From contig CM060922.1 in assembly GCA_030737875.1 (NCBI GenBank), forward strand, positions 231,674,335 through 231,738,334: 64,000 bases of DNA, given 5' to 3'. This DNA is from Allium sativum (taxonomy: Eukaryota; Streptophyta; Magnoliopsida; Asparagales; Amaryllidaceae). The translations under genes and the position numbers were made by a program. The notes under the pieces were generated by a model, which saw only the letters and a list, made by a program, of their open reading frames with translations, ran no database searches and was not told the DNA's origin. Positions 36,004-46,791 of this stretch are shown here, in pieces. Numbering within the stretch: position 1 is the first letter of the stretch; every line of letters begins with the position of its first letter.

Positions 36004-37190
36004 CATGGGCGGAATCAGCCCTGGGCTGGCCTGGACTGCAGCCCAGTGTAGAAGAAAATAACCTGCCTTAGCCCGCTCCCAAAAGTGAAAAACGAGCGAA
36101 GAGGCGCTGATGGCGTCAGGGGTAAAGAACGAGCTAGCGAAGGGCGATCTCCTGCGGCGGAACTGAAGGCGGTGAAGTCAACGGTGGATGCCATAAAAGT
36201 TGAAGGAGGAGGCTTTGGAGAAGCATGAGGTTAGGTTGACAAGTTAGAGGGAGAAGAAATAGAAGCATTGGGAAGCACGCTTGAGAATTCTTTCCTGGTA
36301 GGCTACTACTTTCAAATAAGCTCACGGATCTCTCTTCTTGTCCAAAATTGACTACAATATTTGGATGATTCTCTAATTCAGCTCAATGCCTAGGTGATTT
36401 TTTCATTTGCTATCAAATTATTAGATAGAAAATTGATCCTTTGAACGGTAAAGTGAAAACCCTAATTTTTTTTGGGTTGCAATCTGCGTATGCTTTGTTA
36501 AATTAAGCGGAATGACAAATTTTAGTTTAGTAAATTTTATTTCAGTAATTTTTTTTTATGAAGGAGACAGAGGGAAAAAGTTTAGTATACAAAAATGTGG
36601 CAGGAGGAAAGAGAAATAAGATGGCTTAATTGTTGGTTTCTTAAGATACGAATTTGTTAAAAAAAAAAAATTTGCTCCACCGTTCTGTAGCTATTGGGAA
36701 AAAGCATAAATTACTGACATCTGAACAAATTAATAAAAATACTACAAGTTTACAAAGAAATATTTAAACCAGCTACCAGCAATGTTATAATATATTATTA
36801 AACATATTAATGTTAGAAAAAAAATGAAGTTTGAACATGATGAAGACTAAATAGTAAAAAAGGGGTAAAATGAAGTTTTAAAGGCCTTTAGTATATGAAT
36901 GATCTTTTGAAAAATCATTTCATAACTAATACTACAACAAAATGATTTGAAGCATTTTTTAAAATCAATTGGCCAAAATTGTTGTTGAAGACCGTCTAAG
37001 TCTTAAACATTTGGTTTAGTACCGAAGAAGTTACTAAGTCACATCATATAATATCGAAGAAGCATTTCTCAAAATGCTTTGTGAATCTTCTCTTGTGATT
37101 AATGTTTTGCAGTAGTAATTGGAATTGCATTATAACTTTTTTAAAAATTCTTTTAGCCCACGCTAGTCTGAATTCCTGGATCCGCCCATG
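36004..37190. mobile_element. hAT-like non-autonomous element
   Basis: The left end CATGGGCGGAATCAGCC and the right end, reverse-complemented CATGGGCGGATCCAGG, resemble Tip100-type hAT termini. The flanks CATAGTAT (35996-36003) and TATGGTAT (37191-37198) agree at six of eight positions. The first 330 bp are GC-richer and may be captured gene sequence. No transposase is seen. Confidence 0.55.
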
Positions 37191-37850
37191 TATGGTATCT
37201 TTATTACGTCACGATTGTATGTTTTCACAAGACATGGAATATCCACATGTATTTCTATTATGGAGTTGTTCTAGAGCAAAACGAAACTACATGAAGTTTT
37301 GCAAAGAATGGCTGGCTGGCATATTAAAATTTTAACTATTCAATGCTTTTAGCATAAGGCTTTATTTATTTAACTAGCATTTTTTTCCATTTGAATTCTG
37401 AAACAATTTTTCGCGTCATCGGATTCTGAAACTAGCAACATAAAATATGGTCATATGTACAGTGTACACTAGTTCATAATCATACAAATGTAATCACTGA
37501 AAAGAGTTTTACAGCTTACAATGTTTTAAGGTATGTAGTAAATGAAATATTAGCCATGTTTTGACGATAATAGCACCTTCCCGCTACTAAAATATAGGGA
37601 TCCTACCCACAACCAAGTGGCCTAATACGGGGCACTAGGTAGAACTCACCCCTAAAAGCTAGCTTGTGAGGGGAGGATATCTAATGAGCTATATACTAGC
37701 CATTGTATCCCTTATTTTGCAATATGGGGCATATCATGCCACTTATCCCTTGAGTGTTTGGTCTGTTAGTCTCTGGGTTTTATATGAGGATCAAATTAGC
37801 ATGCATTGGTAACTCAACAAGCATACATGTTTTTCAACTTAGACACATGC
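37191..37850. other. Unassigned DNA in MAM33 copy 2 intron 2
   Basis: It has no counterpart in copy 1 that I can see, and no terminal repeats or gene were found. It may be a further insertion, or ancestral intron lost from copy 1. Confidence 0.4.
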
Positions 37851-39487
37851 AGGATAAGCTTCAAGCAATCTCAGCCAGTATAAAGAAATCTTACTGAGAT
37901 TTGGAGTTTTCTGGACTTTCTAATGACACGCGTATAATTTGGAAATCATTTGGTCTGAGATGGCACAAGACTTCTAAAGTAGGACCCACTTTCTTTTTTA
38001 TGGTAACATCTAGATACATCAGCAAGATCAGAGTATCCACATACAAGTAGGCATGCGCAATGCTTGGATCTGCTCAGTGCCATATTCTCTCTTAAGCATA
38101 ATTGATCCACCTTCAGGATTATCAGTAATCTCAAATGGAAAATCCTTTGGCAACACTTTTTCCTGCTAAAATGCCAGAATAAAAATACGTATTAATGATC
38201 AAAATTAACTATTACAATGGTAAAGAACAACATCATCAGTCAGTTTTGATTGTGTTCATATATCATTGAAACTAGGGTAAATTATTGTTCATCTAATTAT
38301 AGACCCATCAAGTAACTTTATCACTTATGTTAGAGGGGAGCGTTATAAGTTCCCAAGTTCAGTATATTCTGCAAGATATATTATTCATTTAGGCAACTGT
38401 AAAGAGAAATTCGTGCTATTAAGCAACAAAATAACCATATTATTTTTGGTGTATAGAATTGTAGTGCAATAAAGGAAAAAAAAATATTTCTACTTTAGTA
38501 AATGCAAAGAATGTAACATTGTTGCATGAAACTGTCCGTCAAGATGAAGCAAGAACATACATTTTACATACAAGCTACGTAATGAGCTCCTACTATACTT
38601 TGAGACCTTAATTGTCTTTTCGTTTGTAATTAGTTATCATCTGAGACTATGCTAATAAAACTGTCATTCTGGTCCTGAATTTCATAACATAAAACACAGT
38701 ACTTATTTATTACAAGTAAAGATGTGAGACATGTTTCAAGTACCACAACGTATTTACTAAAATCTAAATACTTTTCATCTTGTTGTAGCACTTATTTTAA
38801 CCATTACCTTTGTTGTAGTGAAAAATCATACACACATAAAGATCGGAGTAAATGCTAAGACTATAACATTGTTGCATAAAATTGTCCTCAAGATGAAGGA
38901 AGAAGATACATACAAGCATGCTGATATAGAAAAATTATACACACATAACACTTCAAATTTTTTCTTTTACTATTGGCAATCTGGCAAGATATATTAATCA
39001 ACATACTTCATCACTCATGCTAGAGGATATATGCCAAGTTTACAAATTCTGAATAACTTGTTTTGAACAAACAGGTAGAGTTCTGATTTATATAATAAGA
39101 AGTTGAAAGATAAATGTTATTACTGCACCATTCAATAAAATAAAAAGAGAGAACAGGTTAGTGAGCATTATTACTAATTCATGTTTAGCGATCTCCGATT
39201 CCAAAACGCGCAAGAGAATCTCGTCGGCATGCTTGATCTTATCATTCTCACTCGCTAATTTTTTTGAAGAAACGGATCTGTTAAAAATTGGGTAGCATGG
39301 TTTGCTAATTAGATTTTTAAGGATCCAAGTCCTTGAGATGAGAGGAGTAGTTGAGTAAAATTGAGATCTGTAAATAAAAGAAACCCTGGGAATTGAGCAG
39401 CGTACCAAGGAGGATATCAAGCAAGAGGTCATCGTTGTGTTATGTGGTTTTAGGGAAAAGCAAAGGGCTTAAGGCGGTGATGGATAG

Positions 39488-39495
39488 TATATATA
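39488..39495 (-). promoter_or_regulatory. TATA box of MAM33 copy 2
   Basis: CCCTATATATAC on the minus strand, at the same distance from the ATG as in copy 1. Confidence 0.65.
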
Positions 39496-39544
39496 GGGTG
39501 TTTTTGTAAAAAAACTTTGGCGTTAAGGGATCTCCGTAGGACAT

Positions 39545-40095
39545 TCCGTTGTCCGGCTCGGTCCGAGGCTATATGGTGTCTAGTCCATGTCCGTATGATT
39601 CTCTTATAGGACAGGACTATGACACACCAATGTTTGGTCCGATCAAAAATGCTTGATGTTTTTCTATATACAAGGCTATATTGGACATGACAGTCCGTTG
39701 TCCGGCTCATTCCGAGGCTATATGGTGTCCGGTCCATGTCCGTACGATTCTTTTATAGGACAGGGCTAGGACACACCAATGTTCTGTCCGATCAAAAATG
39801 CTTGATGTTTTTCTATATACAAGGCTATATCGGACAGGATAGTCCGTTGTCCGGCTCGGTCCGAGGCTATATGGTTCCTGGTCCATGTCTGTACAATTCT
39901 CTTATAGGACAGGACTAGGACACACCAATGCTCGTCTGATAAAAAATGCTTGATGTTTTTCTATATACAAGGCTATATCGGATGGGACAGTCTGTTGTCC
40001 GGCTCGGTCCGAGACTATATGGTGTTCGGTCTGTGTCCATCCGAATCCCTTATAGGACAGGACTAGGATACACCTCCGTCCGGTCCGGCCGACCC
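39545..40095. repeat. 149-bp tandem repeat, four units, upstream of MAM33 copy 2
   Basis: Units begin GTCCGGCTCGGTCCGAGGC-like at 39551, 39700, 39849 and 39997. Each contains CTATATGG, ATAGGACAGGACTAGGACAC and AATGCTTGATGTTTTTC. Copy 1 has only one unit (about 25580-25700), so the array expanded after the segmental duplication. The CGGAC/GTCCG motifs make it much more GC-rich than its surroundings. The open stretches across it repeat the same peptides and are not genes. Confidence 0.9.
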
Positions 40096-40289
40096 ATTTA
40101 CACCTCTAAGTTCGGGTGCAGATTTTCGATTTTCTGCACCCCGAATTGTTGGAACCGATAATTTACAACAGTTTTGAAAACAAGCGTTCGTTGAGCAAAC
40201 GCCAAATAATTTAAATGTGGCTGCATTTTAAAACAGACTATATGTCTGGGTAAAAGTCAGCAAAATTTGCCGCATGTGTCAGCAACATT

Positions 40290-41478
40290 TAGCAAAATGT
40301 GCCTACATGCCCTCACTAGCACCTTTAGGCCATTTAAAAATTAAAAAACTGCCCGTTGGAATTAAAATCTGCTCGTTGGGATAAAAAACAATTGAAAACC
40401 GGGTGTTTGTTGAAAAGATGTCTGGTTTCAGGCGTTTGTTTAACAGACGTCTGGTTTCGGACGTTTGTTCACAAACGCTTGAATAGTTTGCAGATTCTGA
40501 AACGAGTGTCCTCCGAAATCCAAACTTTAAGGTGTTTGCACACTCTGTAGGACACCTTTTTGGATGTACATTTCAGATTTCATGAAATGTAATGCCTTAT
40601 CGGACTTGCTCCAAAATAAAGGATAAAAAATTCCAAGACACTACTTAAACTCATGAGCTTTCTATGTTCTCTTTAATACGCTTTACAAATTTTACTTTAA
40701 AACTTCTATTTATTACTTAACTCTAGTGAACTTCTCATGCCAATTTACCTTCAAGTCTATACTTTCAAAATTTTGTATGATTATTCATGAACGTCCCATT
40801 TTTTTATACTTTGCATTTATGTCCATGCATTCAATGTCGATTGTTTGATAAATCAAGAGAGGCAATAGCAAATTTTCTAAGGCATTAGTTCATATTTATA
40901 CTCTAGTATTTTAGGGCAATAATTTATAAGATAGCAGCTACTAAAAAGAAGAAAAAAAACCATGTCGACATAGTTACTCAAAAGTAGGCACAGAACGTAA
41001 CTCCGAACACTAAAGGCGATAGAGGCAACAAATGGACAAGGATGATTCTTGCTACAGATTTCAAAACTAAGATTGTGATGACCAATGATGCATCGAACTC
41101 ATCACCAGCATTCGCATAGTTAAGTGCAATTTCTTCACGCAATATTCTTTTTCCTGAATAAGCAGTTGACAATTTGGTGTAAAATTTATATTTATTTTGA
41201 TGAGCAAATGTCATTCGAGTTGTTAAATGGGACATAGAAAACCATTTATCCTAAACGGTCTTTTGGAAAATGTTCTGGTTATTCATGCTAAAAAGGAGAG
41301 AAATCTTAACTTTCTTCTGCTCCTCGCGCTTAAACTCATGCATTTGGTTGGGGCATGAACAGGGTTTATAAAATAAGAATTTCACTGTTCTTTCATACCT
41401 ATCTTGTGATGACCCGCCTTACACCATCTATGTTTAGAACGAAAAATTCACGTTGTACAAACACCCGATTGATGTAAA
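40290..41478. other. Upstream DNA of MAM33 copy 2, shared with copy 1
   Basis: It parallels 25870-27060: CGTTTGTT/CAGACGTCTGG repeats near 40400-40470, then about 0.8 kb of AT-rich DNA. A minus-strand stretch at 40978-41235 keeps part of the peptide seen at 26571-26813 (YANAGDEFDA, LVITILVLKSVAR). No other feature is recognised. Confidence 0.5.
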
Positions 41479-44400
41479 CACTACAAGAAATTATCACATC
41501 GCAACTTTCTGTTTGCGACAGGCACTATATGACATTTCACTACAACAAAAAACACTTTCCGCAACAGGCAATATCTGTTGCAACAGACCAATCGCAACAG
41601 GCCCACGCCTGTTGGTATAACCCAAGTTGCAAAAAGTTTGCAACATTTTCTGGGCCTGGTGCAATAAAATTTTGCAGTATATTTTTTTGCAAGAGGCCTT
41701 TCCTGTTGCAACTGAGTCTTTTGCAACAACAAATGACAGTTGCGAAATAGTCTTATACAAATTTGTTGAAATCACAATTCTAACATTCACAAAAGACAAA
41801 AAGGGTAAATAAACATATAAGGAATCACACAAGATATATAATAGTTACACTACATTCATTTTAAGAAAAGAGATCTTCCAATTAAAGATAGATTGCAGTA
41901 GATTATTTACATGCACAACTGACTATTTATTTAACTAATTCACCGTTAAATAATTCAACAACTCATACAACACATCACACTTTTATATCAAGCCTTATAT
42001 ATCACATAGCAATATGAAATAAATACATCTAACCGTCAACTTTATTAACATTGGAGCACCTAAGCTTTCTTTCTTCGGAAAGCCACCCAACAAACTTGAT
42101 GAGCGCTTCTCCGTTTGTTCGCTCATCAACTGGCTCGCACACCCATGTTTCCAAATTCACTCTAGATACAAGTTTGTTCAAAAACCTTCGCCAATATCAA
42201 CCAAATCCAGCAAGTTTTTCCTCGATGAGACATCCATGGATGATGTGTCGCTAGTTAAGTCATCATCCTATTCATCGGCATTAGCTAGCTTATGACATTA
42301 AAAAATATATGTATATAATTTACAAAATTACCTCAGTCCTCAAATATTATTCTTCGGAATGACGTGCTCGAAACAAAGCAGAAGCATGAACATCAACTAT
42401 GTCACCGCCATTTTCTTTGCCACTTCAGTTTTCTTCATACTCCATTTCATTGCCATACCTGCCCAATGCAAAGCCTTAGGATCTGTAAATGTGGGTAAAA
42501 TGTTATCACAATAAATTTGTAATGCGTAGCACAAGTTTATTTCAACGCCGATTTCTACACTATGATGCGCATACGAATATGACATGTATACTATATATTT
42601 TTTTAAACTAAAGTAACGTACATATTTAATTTCTCAAATACACATTGTAATTTAACTAAATTAAATATGTATTTGAGAAGCATAACCAAATATGTAGGTT
42701 TTAACTGAATAATTAAAAGAAATAGTATACATGTCCAATGTTTTGAACCAAATATTGAGTTCTCAACAAAAATGAAGTACCCATCTTAATTTCACTGTAT
42801 CTTCTTCGTCTTCTTCTCAATCGTCTGATACAATTTCCGCGCCAAATGTAGAATCTTGTGTCAATTTGGGCCTCAAACTCTTTTCACAGGGAAAGGTTAG
42901 ATTTATTAGTCGATTACTACTTTATGCTGGGGGTCGGCCATTAATGGCCTACCAAAACACTGTTTTGAAAAAAAGGGTAGCCGTAGCACATCTTATGGTA
43001 GTTTTTATGCTGAAGAATATGAAGTGTTCGTTTAGCACTTGGAAAAGCTGTTAGGACAAAATAAAATATTGTTGGTGGAGGTGGTATCATAAAACACAAT
43101 AGCATGCATCTCGCCAGTTTTGAACACATAAGAAACCAACACCATAAAACACATAAGAAACCAACACCATAAAACATACCGAGCCCTCTCGTCTGTTGAA
43201 TATCGTCCACATATGAGGTACATATGAGCTTTGTATTGGCCAAGAGGACGCAATGCATTAAAGGGACACCGCGCAAGTAGTTAGGGATAGAACGTCGACT
43301 AAATCTGACCGGAAGGGGAAGAAATTGGGCGGAACAGTGAAAAGATGACTGGAAAGGAGGAGAGCTTTAGAAAATTTCCGGCATGTCGAATGAAGAGTAA
43401 AGATTGGAGGAGGAGGAGACGAAGAGAAGTGATTCGTATAGAAAAAGGAAAAGAGAAAAACGATGCGGATGGAAGAAGCTCTTGTCGCCATTTTAGGAGG
43501 ACCTGGAGTTAGATTTGGAATGAGGAATTGGGAAAGGTAGATGAATAGGATAATGCAGGCGAAGCAGGCAAAAAATATTTGTGTGAAGGGGTCCTGAAAT
43601 TTTTTAGGAGCCCGCCTTCTAATTTTAGTATCCCGCCTTTTCATTTGCATTACCAAGGTGAAGCGGTCCTAAATTTTGTACTCTATACTTTTTCTAATCA
43701 ACTAAAAATTAAGTTTGTTATAAAATAATATTTCAAAGGTCATGTTAGAGAAGTTATTAAATAAATCTAATTAATATTGAATAATAAATATTAGTTATTA
43801 AATATTAAACTAGCATTAATTATAAACTATTTAATAGTTATTTTTCTAAACACAAAAAACTAAATATATTCATCAGTTATAATTATTAAGTTAAAAATAT
43901 GTTTATTGCAACTGTCATGAAAAGATAGCCATCAAAAATATGTTTATTTCAACTGGTAAGAAAGCGCGGTTGCTAAAAATTCGTCTATTGCAACTGTCGT
44001 ATGCCACCAGTATATAATATTATTTGTTAATAATTATATTCATATATTACAATTAGTGATTATTGGTTATTAGTAGTTATACTATGTTTATAAATTATTA
44101 TTTTTTTATAATAAATATTGATTATAAATTATAAATTATTCATCAATTAGTAAATAAATTATTAAACTATGATAAATTTTAATTACTAGTATATATACAC
44201 ACACATACATATATACATATATATAATTTTCAAAATATATAAATATATATATATATATATTAACTATTATACTTCTTATATTATAGCCGAATATTACATA
44301 GAGAAAAATAATAATTCAAAAGTACGTTTTTTGCAAGTGGCTTTACCAATTGCAAAAAAATTACATATCGCAAGTGGCGAGGACAGTTGCTAATTTTTTT

Positions 44401-44669
44401 TTTTTGCAACTAGTTTGAAAGTGTAGTTGTAAATAATATTTCTATTTCAACTGGAACGAAAGAGTTGTTGCGAAAAGTATGTTTTTGCAACAGGTATGAA
44501 AGCGCTGTTGCGAAAAATATGCTTTTCGCAACAGGAGGAAAAAGCCTGTTTTTAAATCTTATCTATTGCAACATCTATGAAAGGCCTGTTGCTAAATACC
44601 ATTTACTGCAACTGTCATTTGATGCTTGTTGCAAATAGCTAGTTGCAATAGGTTATTTTTCTTGTAGTG
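41479..44669. mobile_element. CACTA-like element(s), one nested in another
   Basis: CACTACAAGAAATTATCAC at 41479 and CACTACAACAAAAAACAC at 41538 are two CACTA termini. The far end TTTTTCTTGTAGTG closes at 44669. Both ends are packed with subterminal GCAACAGG/TTGCAACT motifs (41500-41730 and 43900-44660), as in En/Spm-type elements. The inner element would be 41538-44669 (3.13 kb), flanked by TTT and TCT, an imperfect 3-bp duplication. Minus-strand stretches at 42397-42585 and 43258-43656 have no certain resemblance to CACTA proteins. The CT-rich 43300-43660 may be a leader or captured exon. No transposase domain is seen. Confidence 0.65.
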
Positions 44670-45290
44670 TCTCTAAGAAGCTACCCAAAAACTTTCTGAA
44701 AACCCAAGCTCGATTCTTTGTGAGTACTTTTACCTTTTTATATAAGTCGTAATCTTAATTATGTGCCAAGATTGACAGTGGAATCGATTAGAGTTATGCT
44801 AATCATAAAATTGTTTTAGGCAACAACAATTTCTCTTTTCACCGTGATTAATGCCCGACATTAGTAGTCACCCGCTTCACGGGTTACCTTGTTTAGGAAA
44901 TGAGATATACAACGTAAGACATGCAAGGAGGAAACAACTTTCTATGCTGTTGATACGCAATGAAATGATTCTAACATAATTAGGGTTGATTTCCTCCGTC
45001 CTTTGTGTTTTGCTTAAGTATTCGTTGACAACGTTGAACTATCCAAACCTGACGTAATCCCACTGCGATGTTAACGACGCTAGGGTACGTGTTGTCCTTG
45101 CTATTAAAAGCCTATGTAACCACTAATGAAAGTACATTATGCATAATCCTTTTTGCGTTCAAAATCTGAGTTCGGTTTAGCTTATGACAAATCGAGCTTT
45201 TTGTGAGCAATATATAATACTATTCTATCCATTCATAAATGTTTTTCAAGCAATTGTGTTAGAAGTATGTATACTAATGGTATTGTGACG
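44670..45290. other. Intergenic DNA with a possible Helitron 3' end
   Basis: On the minus strand ACCCGTGAAGCGGGT (hairpin, 44884-44870) is followed five bases later by CTAAT (44864-44860), the 3' signature of plant Helitrons (hairpin then CTRR, T). A 5' TC end was not found. The rest is not recognised. Confidence 0.35.
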
Positions 45291-45292
45291 GA

Positions 45293-46791
45293 ATGATATC
45301 ACCTAGAAGAATCATGTCTAGCAAAAGTCTTGTTAAGGCGATGGCCAAAGATTCCAAAGTCTCACATCCTAAGAAAGCATTTGTTCCAAAGGCTTCCTTA
45401 ATTACTTTCCAACGTTCCGTGAAGGCCATATTGGATAGTTTTGACATGTTAGGTATTGATGCCATCGTAGCTTCTTCTCCAAATTTTCTAAGACCCCTCC
45501 AGAAGGGTATTTCGCATATTCATCAATTCATATATGGCACAGAGGCTTTCTTCCTTTTCCACCTTTTTTGCACAAGCTCTTAAGTGATTTGAAAGTTGCT
45601 CCCATTTAACTCTCACCCAACACGTATACAGCTCTCTTGTGCTTGGAGGCCCTGGCGCTATCATCCGGTCAGGATTCTTTAAGCCTAAAACTCATTCGCC
45701 ATATGGTCCAATTTTCTAAAAGTTTGGAATCGCGGATATGGAGGGAAAATCCCGTAAGGAGACTAGTTACCTATAGCATTAGCAAAACTAGGCCGTGGTA
45801 AGACCAATTTTTTCTCAATAAATTCCCTTTCGGCATATCAGGAAAATTTGTTGATGATGGTAGGCCTTATGTTTTATAAAGCCAATGTTTTATGTTTATT
45901 GTTTTTGCTTACTTGTATCTTCCTCTTATCGCAGAACCCCCCTTCAAAGATATGATTCTAAAGCTAGAGGAAGCTCAAGTTGTTGAGACTATCTTCAGGG
46001 CGTCGGTGGAGCACATGTGTTGGTCATTCCTCTTAACCACCAATAGGCTTCACCAATATGGCTTAATCCCCCCTAGGCAGAAGATATTGGGACAACCTCC
46101 CATCCAATTCTAACTTCTCAGGATGCGTCTGCCTTGGTAGCTTGCTCTCGGTCCAGTACCCAAGCTATAAAAAGGTTCGGCCTTACCGGCAATGAATCAC
46201 CATCAAAGAAGCCCAGACAAGATAAGTTATTTAGCTTTACAAATGACATCGTTGTTGCCCCGAAAATACGACAGACTTTTGATCCTTCCACTATTGATGA
46301 TGACCAGGTGGTCAATGCTGACGCTTCCCCTGATTCTTCACCGAAGGGTAGGCCCGTAAGCAGTCCTATTCTTTTTGATACTTTCACCGGGTTAGACGGG
46401 GAAGGGCATAGTCTTCTGTTGCCTTCTTTCTCTCAGCCTGCTATCTCTCCTTCACCTCCTTTGCCAGTCTTTGATTTTGATAGGCTTGTGAGTCTTGCTC
46501 TCTCTTCTCCTGAAGTTGCTAACATCACACCGACTTCTTCACCCTTGTATTCAGAATATTTTCATCGGCAGCAAATCAGGGACCAACCTTTGGTATTGAT
46601 TTATCCTTTCCGATTCCTTTGTACTCATATTGTTCTTGCGAGAAGCTTAATTCATTTCCCTTCCTCAGATAATGAAGACTTGGCATCAATCCAGAAGGAT
46701 GGCTTTTGCTTTAGCGGCCGAGGTTAATGACCTTAAGGAGGAGAATAGGGCACTGACGGATAGGGTCAATACTTTGTGGCAGGAGAGGGCG
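45293..46791 (+). pseudogene. Broken multi-exon coding region, unrecognised, transposon-like
   Basis: The base composition here is clearly coding-like. Fragments read KAFVPKASLITFQRSVKAIL (45293-45583), a stretch after acceptor TTATCGCAG at 45933 (LEEAQVVETIFRASVEHMCW), then a basic segment SPSKKPRQDK and a serine/proline-rich region (46134-46600). After acceptor CCTCAG near 46669 a coiled-coil stretch follows (AAEVNDLKEENRALTDRV). A frame change is needed near 46070, and the last exon is cut at 46791 by an LTR. The order basic region, S/P-rich linker, coiled coil resembles plant transposon-associated proteins, but I cannot name a family. The strand of the first fragment is uncertain. Confidence 0.5.

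Larger units (their letters stand above)
30976..39432 (-). pseudogene. MAM33/p32 family pseudogene (copy 2), one-base frameshift
   Basis: Minus-strand exons are 39432-39175, 38162-37895 and 31132-30976. Exon 1 matches copy 1 almost residue for residue and keeps the S/R-rich presequence. Exon 2 begins EKVLPKDFPFEITDNP, then loses one base near 38058-38063 (GCATTGCGCAT here, GCTAGTGTGCAT in copy 1), so the frame runs into stops. After the lesion the old frame is still readable (DVTIKKKVGPT, NDFQIIRVS). Exon 2 also has an in-frame 24-base shortening before its donor. Exon 3 is open and looks more canonical than copy 1: FHKYLAARGF and then KHFID before TGA. Intron 2 has grown to about 6.8 kb by insertions. 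If transcribed, the product would stop about half way. Confidence 0.8.
30716..41530. repeat. Segmental duplication, copy 2 (interrupted)
   Basis: It is collinear with 22118-27180 but about twice as long. The extra length comes from a 3.5-kb inverted-repeat element (32042-35516), a hAT-like element (36004-37190), neighbouring DNA of unclear origin to about 37850, amplification of a 149-bp repeat (39545-40090), and a partial intron duplication near 38490-38900. Confidence 0.85.

Noticed and set aside
37946..38134. 62-codon minus-strand open stretch
   Set aside because: It is the frameshifted reading of MAM33 copy 2 exon 2, not a separate gene.
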